Shown here piece after piece: positions 27,906 to 37,858 of a DNA stretch of 64,000 nucleotides. Origin of the DNA: Mariniflexile litorale (lineage in GTDB: Bacteria > Bacteroidota > Bacteroidia > Flavobacteriales > Flavobacteriaceae); contig NZ_CP155618.1 in NCBI RefSeq assembly GCF_031128465.2, positions 629,501 to 693,500 of the forward strand, in the 5' to 3' direction. A model generated the notes under the pieces. The model saw only the letters and a program-made list of their open reading frames with translations, made no database searches and was not told the origin of the DNA. Position 1 is the first letter of the stretch; every line of letters begins with the position of its first letter. A program made the translations under genes and the position numbers.

Positions 27906-28763
27906 ATGACAGAAAATAATCAGCTAATAATAAAATTTGGAGGAGATGGGAATATCAAAGTAGAAACTTTGACTGAATTCTTGGACAACTACAAACAACT
28001 TCTTTATTTGATTAATAGCGAGTTGGGTTACAATCCCGATGATATGATTATTGAAGTTTCACCACCTGAAAATGGGAGCTTCAAAATAAAACTAAAATCG
28101 AAATATAAGGAATTGATTTTAGAAAAAATGGGAGACTTAACAGTTGGCACCCTAGTAGGCTTATTGATTTTATTTACAACTAATGCTTTACAAAACAAAA
28201 CAGAAGAAGAAATAAAAGAAATTCTAAAAGACAAACAAATTGTAGATAAAGAATTACCTAGAATTATTTACAACGTGTCTCAAAACTCTGGTGCAAACCA
28301 AAAAATTCAGCAAACTTTCATAATTGTTAATAGTGATGAAAACGTAAAGGGCTTGAAAATTGAAAGACAAGATGAAGAAGTTATTAATATCAATAGAGAT
28401 GAATTTCCAAAATTGATTGAACAAGGAAAAACTTTGGAGATTGAAGAATTACCAGAAACCGACTTATTAACTGATGAAGCCACTTTAATAATTAAAACAA
28501 TTCATTTCGAGGGGCACGCAAAATGGGCTTTTATTTTTAGGGGTTATCCAATAAAAGCATCCATTAAAGATGATGAATTCTTCGAGCGATTAAAAAATGA
28601 GGCTTTTAGAAAAGGGGATGCTCTAAAAGTAGTTTTGTCCAGAAAACGAAACTTTGATGAAGATTTACAGACTTATATTGTTGACCAAAGTAGCTATGTG
28701 ATTGAAAAAGTAACTGAACATATTTCTAAAACCGACAACCAAAATAGATTGAAATTTGAATAA
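27906..28763 (+). CDS. cassette 7 gene A: hypothetical protein
   Basis: A 285-aa protein with no confident family. The N-terminus (IIKFGGDGNIKVETLTEFLD) is followed by a helical region containing LINSELGYNPDDMIIEVSPP. One possible membrane segment lies near 78-95 (LTVGTLVGLLILFTTNAL), and the C-terminal part is beta-rich. It is the first of three co-directional genes in one cassette, with a 14-nt gap to gene B. Confidence 0.75.
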   Translation: MTENNQLIIKFGGDGNIKVETLTEFLDNYKQLLYLINSELGYNPDDMIIEVSPPENGSFKIKLKSKYKELILEKMGDLTVGTLVGLLILFTTNALQNKTEEEIKEILKDKQIVDKELPRIIYNVSQNSGANQKIQQTFIIVNSDENVKGLKIERQDEEVININRDEFPKLIEQGKTLEIEELPETDLLTDEATLIIKTIHFEGHAKWAFIFRGYPIKASIKDDEFFERLKNEAFRKGDALKVVLSRKRNFDEDLQTYIVDQSSYVIEKVTEHISKTDNQNRLKFE

Positions 28764-28777
28764 AGCGAATAGGATAT

Positions 28778-29670
28778 ATGAAAGCAATTTTACAACATAA
28801 GTCAAAAAGAACAAAATTCCTCTGGATAGTAGGTGTAATTTTATTTATAATATTTTTGATTAGAGTTTATGTTATTCCTACCCACTTTCCGAACAATACA
28901 AATGAAACACTTATATATTTAAAGTCTGTATTAGACAAAATATCTATTTCGCTGATTGTTTCTCTTTTTCTAGGGTGGTTTTTATTCAAAATAGAAGTGC
29001 CTGAAGATGAAAGTAAATTTGAAATTATTGAACCTAAAAGAATTGCTGATTATTTTGACAAAGGTAGAATTAATACGAGTTTTTGGTATTTTTCTGGTGG
29101 TCTTGGGAGATTTACTCGAACTGTAACAATTCCTAAAATTGCAGAACTTTCACAAAACAATAATTCTAGTAAGACTATAAGAATGAATATCATAAACCCT
29201 ATGGATAAGGAATGTACAAATTATTCTGATTTCAAAAATTCTTTAAAGTCAGCAAAAGAATCGAAAATTAATTGGACATCAGATTTTGTAAAAAATCAAA
29301 CATATGCAACAATTTTCAAATCCATAATATACAAATCACATTTTCCGATGCTGGAAATTGATATTTATTTGAAAAAAGTTTTCAATACGACAAGAATTGA
29401 CCAAAACGAATCAAATTGTATCGTTACTAAAGAGGACAAAAGAGATTTAGGCTTAATTTGTACTAAAGATACTTTTCTCTACAAAACGTATAAAGAAGAA
29501 ATTTTTCAAGAATCCAAACAATCGATAAAATTTACTATTGATAAAACAATCGATAATGTGAATTTAAAAAAATCACAGTTGCGAATGTCAAAGATATTTG
29601 CACCCTTTACAAATTAGAATTAGAAGAAGAAGCCATAAAAGAGATAACCAAGTTCTTAAATGATAAATAA
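28778..29670 (+). pseudogene. cassette 7 gene B: membrane-anchored hypothetical protein, C-terminal frameshift
   Basis: From ATG 28778 two membrane helices (about 14-32 and 48-68) precede a cytoplasmic domain of about 200 aa (SFWYFSGGLGRFTR ..., NIINPMDKEC...). As read, the frame ends at 29617. If the A7 run at 29566-29572 had one more A, it would continue as ITVANVKDICTLYKLELEEE and end at 29670, overlapping the ATG of gene C. That overlap and the plausible tail argue that the longer version is native. The family is unknown; helix-anchored proteins of this size occur in defence operons, but no motif proves it. Confidence 0.65.
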
Positions 29671-30242
29671 AGTTTTTTTAGTTCCTTAAGAGAATATTAT
29701 AGAAAAAAAGATATTATCAAAATATCGGAATCTTGTAGTAAAATTATTAAAACCTTGCGAAAAGAGGATTTAATAATCCACCCATTGGGTTTTATTATCA
29801 AACTCTTTTCGAGTTTGATAATAACGAAAAATTCCGAATTCATATTTGGTCAAATAATGCAAAAAGAATTGAACCATTAATGGATATACATAATCATTAT
29901 TATAACGTTATTAGTTATGTTGTGACTGGTCATTTATTTAATACACTTTATAAGTCATCTGAATTATCACCCTATACACATACATTGTATTCTGGTTCGT
30001 ACGATAAAAATGGTAAGAGAATATTAAAGAAAACGAATAAAAACTACAACTTAAAAAAAGTAGCGAAAAATAAAATAAATTCTGGTCAATTATATATAAT
30101 TGATAAATCCGAAATTCACAGAGGAGAAGTTCCAGATTCCGAATTTACAATAACGATAGTTTATACCGAAAAGCCAGTCAGTCCGAACCCATTAGTATTT
30201 GGAGATATTAATGGAAAAAAAGAGTATGAGTTTCATTACTGA
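29660..30242 (+). pseudogene. cassette 7 gene C: cupin-like hypothetical protein, two frameshifts
   Basis: It starts at ATG 29660, overlapping the end of gene B. Restoring one T in the T7 run (29673-29679) and one in the T4 run (29791-29794) gives a single frame: MINKVFFSSLREYYRKKD ... EDLIIHPLGFYYQTLFEF ... IHIWSNNAKRIEPLMDIHNH ... to the stop at 30242. The HNHYYNVISYVVTGHL and HRGEVPDSE segments resemble cupin-type metal-binding boxes. The frame from 29880 on is intact as read. Function is unknown. Confidence 0.6.
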
Positions 30243-30292
30243 AGGTAAATGAAAACGAACTTGAGTATATTATGGAAAAATGCCAGTGCCTA

Positions 30293-32147
30293 ATCGAGTA
30301 GACGGGTGACGACTTAAAAGTCGTCACTGCGCCTCTCACACCACCGTACGTACGGGTCTCGTATACGGCGGTTCACCAAATTGAAGTTTGCGTATTATTA
30401 ATGTAATCTAACAAAGGTTTATACCCTTTTCGTTTAAGCCTAGAAACTGTAATAGTCGTCTTTAAAATAGGACTTTGAGCGACTGCCCAACCTCCCATTC
30501 TGGTGCGACTCCAAGCATAGGCTTGTCCGATTTCTATACCTAATCGAATGAGATTTTTACGTTTCCTCTCTAGCTTTTTCCAATCGTGCCAAATACAATA
30601 GCGTAACCGATTTCTTAACCATTCATCTAGCTTTTTAACTTTTGCATAGATGTTAGTTAAGCGGTAATTATTCATCCAGCCTCGACAGACTTGATTAAGC
30701 CGATCCAGACGTTCGAATAACGACATGGGTTTGGTTTTCTTGGTGATACTTTTCAAGTTACGTTTAAACTTTGCCCAACCTTTCTTGGTTACCACTAGTG
30801 CATATTGTCCTTTTATACCCTTTTTATAAACGGGTACAAATCCATGCCCAAGTAACTCAAAGTTTACAGGTCTGCGAATGCCGCTTTTGGCTTTATTTAT
30901 AGGTAGTTTAAGTCTATCTCTTAAAAAGATAAACAGTTTATTTCCTATAGTTTTTGCCTCGCTTTTACTTTTTGCGTAAACACTAAAGTCGTCTGCGTAG
31001 CGAACATAGCGCAAGCCCATGCTTTTCATTTCTTTGTCCAAAACATCTAACATAATGTTAGATAATAAGGGACTAATGGGACTACCTTGAGGGATCCCTT
31101 TTCTGCGCTTTTTGAGTGTTCCATCTATTAAGATGGGCGCTCTTAACCATTTTCGGATTAATCGCAAGGTGGTTGGACATTTTACTTTGCGGTAAATAAG
31201 TTGAAGTAAGATACAGTGGTCTACTTCATCAAAGAACCCTTGTAAATCAATATCTACAATATCTTGGTAACCATCATTGATGTAGCCTTGTGCTTGTAAT
31301 ACTGCTTTTTGGATGTTCTTTTGTGGGCGAAATCCATAACTAACAGGTTCAAAATCATATTCAAAATGAACCATTAATTGTTGACTTACCGCCTGTTGTA
31401 GCCACCTATCTACTACTGTTGGTATTCCTAATAATCGGGTTTTACCCGGTCCTTTTGGAATGGTTACTCCTAAAATTGAATTTGGCACATAGCTATTTGT
31501 GCGAATTGTAGATAATATAAGCGAACGGTTTTCCAATATGTATGCCGAAAGTGCCGTTGTTTTCATACCATCTACGCCGTTCGCTCCTTTATTGCGCTCC
31601 ACTTGGCGTGTTGCTTTATAAAGGTTTGTTGCTGATAATACCTGTTCAATCATAGATTCAATAATTCGTGTACTCCTGTTGGTTTAAAACTAGGCTAGCT
31701 AAGCATCCTAATCGAATTCCAACGTAATTTAATGTTTAGTCCTTCCTTACCCGTGAGACCTGTACAATTCTTGTTGCACCTCGTTTCCTGTAAGTACTAT
31801 GACTTCTGCTGACTTCTCTACTTAACCAACTCGTAGTTGTAGAGATCTCCCCAGGTAATGGCATCTTCTTTCTCTCAATCCCTGCCGTATCTACATATTT
31901 ACCCTTTTGTTAATCTTAGGGCGTTACAATGATGTGCTTGCTTACCCAAGTAAATATGCCTCTGTATACGGTTTCTGTTCGTCAGTACCGAGTTTTGTAG
32001 TTTCGCTTCCTTCACTCCATGTCTCACGACACACGAGCTTGCGACTTACTAATGCTTCAGGACGTTACTCCTGCGCATAAGGGACTTGCACCCTATAGAT
32101 TAATTATTTACCTTTCGGTAAAGAAAAGATGCCCATGCTGGGCACAC
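30293..32147 (-). mobile_element. group II intron copy 4, 1855 bp
   Basis: It splits the core TGCCTA|AC at the end of cassette 7. It has the same length as copies 1 and 5 and appears identical to them. The ORF is intact. Confidence 0.93.
30373..31653 (-). CDS. group II intron reverse transcriptase/maturase, copy 4
   Basis: An intact 426-aa protein with the same sequence as copy 1 (YADD, GIPQGSPISPLLSN, maturase domain, no endonuclease). Confidence 0.95.
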   Translation of the reverse strand: MIEQVLSATNLYKATRQVERNKGANGVDGMKTTALSAYILENRSLILSTIRTNSYVPNSILGVTIPKGPGKTRLLGIPTVVDRWLQQAVSQQLMVHFEYDFEPVSYGFRPQKNIQKAVLQAQGYINDGYQDIVDIDLQGFFDEVDHCILLQLIYRKVKCPTTLRLIRKWLRAPILIDGTLKKRRKGIPQGSPISPLLSNIMLDVLDKEMKSMGLRYVRYADDFSVYAKSKSEAKTIGNKLFIFLRDRLKLPINKAKSGIRRPVNFELLGHGFVPVYKKGIKGQYALVVTKKGWAKFKRNLKSITKKTKPMSLFERLDRLNQVCRGWMNNYRLTNIYAKVKKLDEWLRNRLRYCIWHDWKKLERKRKNLIRLGIEIGQAYAWSRTRMGGWAVAQSPILKTTITVSRLKRKGYKPLLDYINNTQTSIW

Positions 32148-32332
32148 ACATAGTATATAAAACATAGCTTTTACAGGCTTCCAGTGAGGTTTGAGTATAT
32201 TTATGAAGTCCTCCAAATTTTTTAATTTGGCTTTTTGAGAAAGTAAGATAAAAAGAAAATTAAAAAATTCGGCTCGTGTATAATCCGAAAAGTTAGCGTC
32301 TTTTTACACGCCACGTTTCATATACAAGACCG
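32148..32332 (+). other. attC site 7 (middle part, between intron 4 and IS copy 1)
   Basis: R'' lies at 30287-30292 before the intron, and R' GTTGGCG is displaced by the IS to 34033-34039. The long arm region (TAGTATATAAAACATAGC ... CATATACAAGACC) is larger than in the other sites and contains an AAATTTTTTAATTTG inner stem. This attC is interrupted twice, by an intron in R'' and an IS at R'. Confidence 0.7.
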
Positions 32333-34031
32333 TCAAACTGTCTAAAAACCTATTTTTCAACAACTCATAATTTGCCTTAAAAATCGCTCATTAAAATTGC
32401 GTATATCCTTTGTTTTTCATATTTTTATATATGAAATTCATCAACGGCTCCAACAGAAACCAACTCCCACTTTTTGCTTCTTCAATAGATGATGCCATTG
32501 CCCAAAACAATGAGGTTAGGCTCATAGACCTTTTTGTAGACAGCCTTAAACTCGCTGATTTTGGATTCGATTTCGATTTTGTCGAAAATGGAAGACCAGC
32601 TTACCATCCTTCGGATCTGCTCAAACTATTCATTTACGGATACCTTAATCGCATTCGCTCCTCACGAGTCCTCGAGAAAGAATGTCAACGCAATATTGAG
32701 CTTATGTGGCTCTTAAAAAGACTTGTTCCTGATCATAATACTATTGCTAATTTTCGCAAGGACAATACTAAGCCCATTGCTAAGGTTTTTCGTGCCACAG
32801 TAAAAATGGCCTCGCACTTTGAGCTTATTGGTGGCACATTGGTCGCTGGAGACAGCACAAAACTTAGAGCACAAAATTCCAAGAAAAACAACTTTAACCC
32901 TGCAAAAATAGAACGTCACATTGCATACATTGATGCGCGATTAGAAGAATACGCCTTGGCTTTGTCTAAACAAGATGGAGATACTAATAACAAAAAAGTC
33001 ATAACTAAAAAGATTAGCAAACACCGTTTACAAAAACAAAAATACATCGCATATCAAAATACCATAGACTCCACTGGAGTAACCCAAATATCGACTTCCG
33101 ATCCTGATAGTCGTCAAATCATGACCCGAAACAACATCTCGGAAGTAGCCTATACCGTGCAAACAATTGTTGATGCCCGCCATAACATCCCGATTGATTT
33201 TAAAGTGACCAACCAAAACGATTCCAAGGCCATGGGAGGCATGCTACGCAGAACAAAGACCATTTTAAGAACAAACAATTTTACGGCTCTTTTTGATAAA
33301 GGATATCACACTGGAAGTGAATTTAATGCAGCTCATCAATTAGGTATTAAAACACTCGTAGCCATACCTAGTATAGGCAGGGCTTCACAAGCTCCGGACA
33401 CAAACTACAACTCCGAACACTTTGCCTATTGCAAGGAAAACGACACCTACACATGTCCACAGGGAAATATCCTAAAAAGCAATGGCAGCACTTATAAAGG
33501 CAATAATTACACATTCAAGCAGTACAAGACCAAAAAATGTAAAAACTGTCCCGTTAGAGACCTGTGCACCACTGCCAAAGCCAATGGAAAAGTAATACAA
33601 CGCAGTGAATACCAACATTACATTGAGCAGAATGCCATAAGAATGAAACAAGATCCAAAGGCTTACAAAAAAAGACAGGCTATCGTAGAGCATCCTTATG
33701 GCGTAATAAAAAGACAATGGGGATTTTATTATATCATGACCAAGAAGACCATTGAACATGCCTCGGCAGATGTGGGTCTTATATTTTCTGCATATAACCT
33801 GCGTAGAATATTCAACTTAATTGACCACAATTCTCTAAAAGAGTACCTAAAAAGGCTGTTTTTGATTTTTTACACCTATAGGACTGTTTTTAAAGCCTTT
33901 TGCCAAACCTATATCAATTCCAAAAACCAAAATATTTACCACAAAAAATATTATATGGTAGCTTAAACCACCTATTTTTACTTAATTTTAAATTAAAAAA
34001 ATAAAAAAACGATAGTTTTTAGACAAACTGA
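32333..34031 (+). mobile_element. IS1182-like insertion sequence, copy 1
   Basis: A 1699-bp element with imperfect terminal inverted repeats (left TCAAACTGTCTAAAAAC, right end reversed TCAGTTTGTCTAAAAAC) around one transposase gene. It sits between ACCG and CGTTGGCG, that is at the G|TT crossover point of the attC R' core. CG flanks both sides and may be a short target duplication. Confidence 0.88.
32431..33966 (+). CDS. IS1182-family transposase, copy 1
   Basis: A 511-aa DDE transposase from ATG 32431 (a Met 21 nt upstream is less likely). It has the N-terminal domain of the IS1182/IS5-like family (YHPSDLLKLFIYGYLNRIRS), LVAGDSTKLRA with the first catalytic Asp, a Cys-rich insertion (KKCKNCPVRDLC) and the C-terminal EHPYGVIKRQWGFYYIMTK with the catalytic Glu. 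Intact. Confidence 0.93.
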   Translation: MKFINGSNRNQLPLFASSIDDAIAQNNEVRLIDLFVDSLKLADFGFDFDFVENGRPAYHPSDLLKLFIYGYLNRIRSSRVLEKECQRNIELMWLLKRLVPDHNTIANFRKDNTKPIAKVFRATVKMASHFELIGGTLVAGDSTKLRAQNSKKNNFNPAKIERHIAYIDARLEEYALALSKQDGDTNNKKVITKKISKHRLQKQKYIAYQNTIDSTGVTQISTSDPDSRQIMTRNNISEVAYTVQTIVDARHNIPIDFKVTNQNDSKAMGGMLRRTKTILRTNNFTALFDKGYHTGSEFNAAHQLGIKTLVAIPSIGRASQAPDTNYNSEHFAYCKENDTYTCPQGNILKSNGSTYKGNNYTFKQYKTKKCKNCPVRDLCTTAKANGKVIQRSEYQHYIEQNAIRMKQDPKAYKKRQAIVEHPYGVIKRQWGFYYIMTKKTIEHASADVGLIFSAYNLRRIFNLIDHNSLKEYLKRLFLIFYTYRTVFKAFCQTYINSKNQNIYHKKYYMVA

Positions 34032-34062
34032 CGTTGGCGGTAATTTGAGAGAACTCATCTAA

Positions 34063-35141
34063 ATGAAAGATAACTTTACAATATTTTATTCTTGGCAATC
34101 CGATTTAAAAGGAAAATTTAATAGAAATCTAATAAGTTCATCTATTGAAAAAGCTATAAAAGATTTAAAAAGAAATAGTCAAAATGATTTCAAACTTGAA
34201 ATTAACCTTGACAGAGATACAAAAAACAAAAGCGGAAGTCCATCAATATTTACAAGTGAAAGTAAAATGAAATTTTAGCAGATACCATTTTTGACAAAAT
34301 AGACATTTCAGATATTTTCATTGCAGATGTTAGTCTCATTAATAATTCTATAATAAATAAAGTTTTAAATTCAAGAATCAATCCTAATCCAAATGTCCTG
34401 ATTGAATTAGGATATGCAATTAACAAACTCGGTTGGGAAAGAATTATTTGTATAAATAATCTTAAATATGGAAAAAATGAACTTCTTCCATTTGATATTC
34501 GAGGACATAGAATTACATCATATGATAGTCGACAAAAGAATAGTAAAGAAATACTTAAATCAACTTTAAAATCAGCGTTTTCGTCTATAATAAATGATTA
34601 CACAAACATTGAAGACAGACACAAACTAACCGAATATAGACGTCACGACAAAATTATTTGGGAAAAGTTCACAGCCATTTGTTCTGAAACAATTTTATTT
34701 GATAGTATTTCTTCAGCTGTAAATAGTTTGTTTACTAATAAATATTATTTCGATAAATGGGACAGTTTTGTCGAATTCTATAGAATATCGGAAAATCATT
34801 TTATAGATAGAGATTTAAATCTCAAAACAAATGAATTCTTAAAAAAATTAAATAAGTTTAACTCGATTTGTATGTCAAAGTTTTTCTCTAAAAAAGATGA
34901 TGCTATGGACGAAATAAGAGCTTTAAAAGATGCTGGCGTAGAAATAACAGAAGAAATTAAACTCGAATATTATCAAAGAGTAATTTATATAATAAAAAAA
35001 GACCCATTTCCAACTGAAGAATGGCGTGATGCAGACAAAAGAGTTATGAAAGTACAAGACGAGTTATTTGAAAAAGGAGAGGAACTAAAAGTAGCATATA
35101 GAGAACTTGTTCTAGAAATAAAAAGAAAAGGACTAAATTAA
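34063..35141 (+). pseudogene. cassette 8: TIR-like nucleotide-hydrolase-type protein, broken by a 29-nt insertion
   Basis: From ATG 34063 the protein starts DNFTIFYSWQSDLKGKFNRN and LDRDTKNKSGSPSI, then meets 34249-34277, a 29-nt segment almost identical to part of the parD-like gene in cassette 10, and stops at 34276-34278. Removing exactly these 29 nt gives SPSI-ADTIFDKIDISDIFIADVSL in one frame, then NPNPNVLIELGYAINKLG (with the TIR-type ELGYA Glu) and a helical C-terminal half to 35141, about 350 aa in all. The fold assignment (TIR-like, YSWQSD family) is from motifs. TIR-like effectors often act in phage defence by NAD cleavage; this role is inferred. Confidence 0.7.
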
Positions 35142-35149
35142 AAAACTAC

Positions 35150-35284
35150 CGCCAACACCGTGTATAATTAATTGCTTTTTAAGTGCTTACTTGCGAAAAT
35201 TCCTGCGGAATTTTCTCGGGTTCGTAAAAGTTTGCTAATTTAGTTGCTTAACCACGCAACTAACCATACACAATCACGTTCTAC
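35150..35284 (+). other. attC site 8, uninterrupted, 135 bp
   Basis: R'' is CGCCAAC (35150-35156), mirroring the cassette 8 start GTTGGCG. R' is GTTCTAC (35278-35284). The outer arms GTGTATAATTA and TAACCATACAC pair, with the inner stem GAAAATTCCTGCGGAATTTTC. Confidence 0.85.
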
Positions 35285-35306
35285 GCAATTTGACCAAACC
35301 AAGAAA

Positions 35307-35882
35307 ATGATAGTAAAATATAAAAATTCCGTAATTGAAATAACAAATGAATCTGATTTGGATTCAGCGGAATTTGGTCAGAGATTTAAGAAACAATATC
35401 CAACCGATTTAGGACATAAATTGGAATATCAACCTTCCTCAAAACACGGAATTCGAATAACAGAAAACGGAATTGAAAAGTGTAGCGCATTATTGTTGGA
35501 ATCTGGAGGAGCAACTGGAATTTCTGAAAATTCATTTCTAATTAAGAATGACCGAATTTATATTTGCTGTTCTGACCAAATATATTCTCTGAATTTAACG
35601 AACTTATCAGCTAATTGGAGAAATCAATATGACGTTGCAACTTGTTTCGGAATTTATGAATTTGACGAAGATTTTATCGTTCACGGAGAAATTCAAGTTA
35701 GCCGAATTGATAAAAATGGAGAAACTAAATGGAATTTTAGTGCGAGAGATATTTTTGTAAATCCAGACGGAAAAAAAGAATTTAAAATTGTTGAAAACAG
35801 AATTGAATTAATAGATTGGGAAGGTTATAAATATGAACTGAATGGAGAAGGAAAAATATTAACGGAAATAAAAACTGCGTAG
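35307..35882 (+). CDS. cassette 9: hypothetical protein
   Basis: A 191-aa protein from ATG 35307. The longer frame from 35244 starts inside the attC and is not used. It is beta-rich with repeated F/Y-x-x-x-D/E strands (NDRIYICCSDQIYSLNLTNL, GEIQVSRIDKNGETKWNF), reminiscent of a partial beta-propeller, but no family is certain. The TAG stop lies in R'' (CGTAGAAC). Confidence 0.75.
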   Translation: MIVKYKNSVIEITNESDLDSAEFGQRFKKQYPTDLGHKLEYQPSSKHGIRITENGIEKCSALLLESGGATGISENSFLIKNDRIYICCSDQIYSLNLTNLSANWRNQYDVATCFGIYEFDEDFIVHGEIQVSRIDKNGETKWNFSARDIFVNPDGKKEFKIVENRIELIDWEGYKYELNGEGKILTEIKTA

Positions 35883-35883
35883 A

Positions 35884-37738
35884 ATCGAGTAGACGGGTGA
35901 CGACTTAAAAGTCGTCACTGCGCCTCTCACACCACCGTACGTACGGGTCTCGTATACGGCGGTTCACCAAATTGAAGTTTGCGTATTATTAATGTAATCT
36001 AACAAAGGTTTATACCCTTTTCGTTTAAGCCTAGAAACTGTAATAGTCGTCTTTAAAATAGGACTTTGAGCGACTGCCCAACCTCCCATTCTGGTGCGAC
36101 TCCAAGCATAGGCTTGTCCGATTTCTATACCTAATCGAATGAGATTTTTACGTTTCCTCTCTAGCTTTTTCCAATCGTGCCAAATACAATAGCGTAACCG
36201 ATTTCTTAACCATTCATCTAGCTTTTTAACTTTTGCATAGATGTTAGTTAAGCGGTAATTATTCATCCAGCCTCGACAGACTTGATTAAGCCGATCCAGA
36301 CGTTCGAATAACGACATGGGTTTGGTTTTCTTGGTGATACTTTTCAAGTTACGTTTAAACTTTGCCCAACCTTTCTTGGTTACCACTAGTGCATATTGTC
36401 CTTTTATACCCTTTTTATAAACGGGTACAAATCCATGCCCAAGTAACTCAAAGTTTACAGGTCTGCGAATGCCGCTTTTGGCTTTATTTATAGGTAGTTT
36501 AAGTCTATCTCTTAAAAAGATAAACAGTTTATTTCCTATAGTTTTTGCCTCGCTTTTACTTTTTGCGTAAACACTAAAGTCGTCTGCGTAGCGAACATAG
36601 CGCAAGCCCATGCTTTTCATTTCTTTGTCCAAAACATCTAACATAATGTTAGATAATAAGGGACTAATGGGACTACCTTGAGGGATCCCTTTTCTGCGCT
36701 TTTTGAGTGTTCCATCTATTAAGATGGGCGCTCTTAACCATTTTCGGATTAATCGCAAGGTGGTTGGACATTTTACTTTGCGGTAAATAAGTTGAAGTAA
36801 GATACAGTGGTCTACTTCATCAAAGAACCCTTGTAAATCAATATCTACAATATCTTGGTAACCATCATTGATGTAGCCTTGTGCTTGTAATACTGCTTTT
36901 TGGATGTTCTTTTGTGGGCGAAATCCATAACTAACAGGTTCAAAATCATATTCAAAATGAACCATTAATTGTTGACTTACCGCCTGTTGTAGCCACCTAT
37001 CTACTACTGTTGGTATTCCTAATAATCGGGTTTTACCCGGTCCTTTTGGAATGGTTACTCCTAAAATTGAATTTGGCACATAGCTATTTGTGCGAATTGT
37101 AGATAATATAAGCGAACGGTTTTCCAATATGTATGCCGAAAGTGCCGTTGTTTTCATACCATCTACGCCGTTCGCTCCTTTATTGCGCTCCACTTGGCGT
37201 GTTGCTTTATAAAGGTTTGTTGCTGATAATACCTGTTCAATCATAGATTCAATAATTCGTGTACTCCTGTTGGTTTAAAACTAGGCTAGCTAAGCATCCT
37301 AATCGAATTCCAACGTAATTTAATGTTTAGTCCTTCCTTACCCGTGAGACCTGTACAATTCTTGTTGCACCTCGTTTCCTGTAAGTACTATGACTTCTGC
37401 TGACTTCTCTACTTAACCAACTCGTAGTTGTAGAGATCTCCCCAGGTAATGGCATCTTCTTTCTCTCAATCCCTGCCGTATCTACATATTTACCCTTTTG
37501 TTAATCTTAGGGCGTTACAATGATGTGCTTGCTTACCCAAGTAAATATGCCTCTGTATACGGTTTCTGTTCGTCAGTACCGAGTTTTGTAGTTTCGCTTC
37601 CTTCACTCCATGTCTCACGACACACGAGCTTGCGACTTACTAATGCTTCAGGACGTTACTCCTGCGCATAAGGGACTTGCACCCTATAGATTAATTATTT
37701 ACCTTTCGGTAAAGAAAAGATGCCCATGCTGGGCACAC
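35884..37738 (-). mobile_element. group II intron copy 5, 1855 bp
   Basis: It splits the core CGTAGA|AC. Length and sequence match copies 1 and 4. The 5' junction (GGTGT|GTGTGCCC in minus reading) is especially clear because native ACACCGTGTATAA follows. Confidence 0.93.
35964..37244 (-). CDS. group II intron reverse transcriptase/maturase, copy 5
   Basis: An intact 426-aa RT/maturase with the same sequence as copies 1 and 4. Confidence 0.95.
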   Translation of the reverse strand: MIEQVLSATNLYKATRQVERNKGANGVDGMKTTALSAYILENRSLILSTIRTNSYVPNSILGVTIPKGPGKTRLLGIPTVVDRWLQQAVSQQLMVHFEYDFEPVSYGFRPQKNIQKAVLQAQGYINDGYQDIVDIDLQGFFDEVDHCILLQLIYRKVKCPTTLRLIRKWLRAPILIDGTLKKRRKGIPQGSPISPLLSNIMLDVLDKEMKSMGLRYVRYADDFSVYAKSKSEAKTIGNKLFIFLRDRLKLPINKAKSGIRRPVNFELLGHGFVPVYKKGIKGQYALVVTKKGWAKFKRNLKSITKKTKPMSLFERLDRLNQVCRGWMNNYRLTNIYAKVKKLDEWLRNRLRYCIWHDWKKLERKRKNLIRLGIEIGQAYAWSRTRMGGWAVAQSPILKTTITVSRLKRKGYKPLLDYINNTQTSIW

Positions 37739-37858
37739 ACACCGTGTATAATTAATGGCTAGTTCTCGCCTACTTACGAAAATCCTCGCGGATTTTCTAT
37801 TCGGTTTTTATTTGCTAAATTAGGTGCTTAAACACGCCACTAATCATACACAAAACCG
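37739..37858 (+). other. attC site 9 (middle part, between intron 5 and IS copy 2)
   Basis: Almost identical to attC 4 (ACACCGTGTATAATTAATGG ... TAATCATACACAAAACC). R' GTTGGCA is displaced by the IS to 39559-39565. Like attC 7, it carries both an intron in R'' and an IS at R'. Confidence 0.75.

Noticed and set aside
35244-35306. Upstream start for the cassette 9 protein
   Set aside because: Would begin inside attC 8, before the cassette boundary; ATG 35307 follows the R' core.
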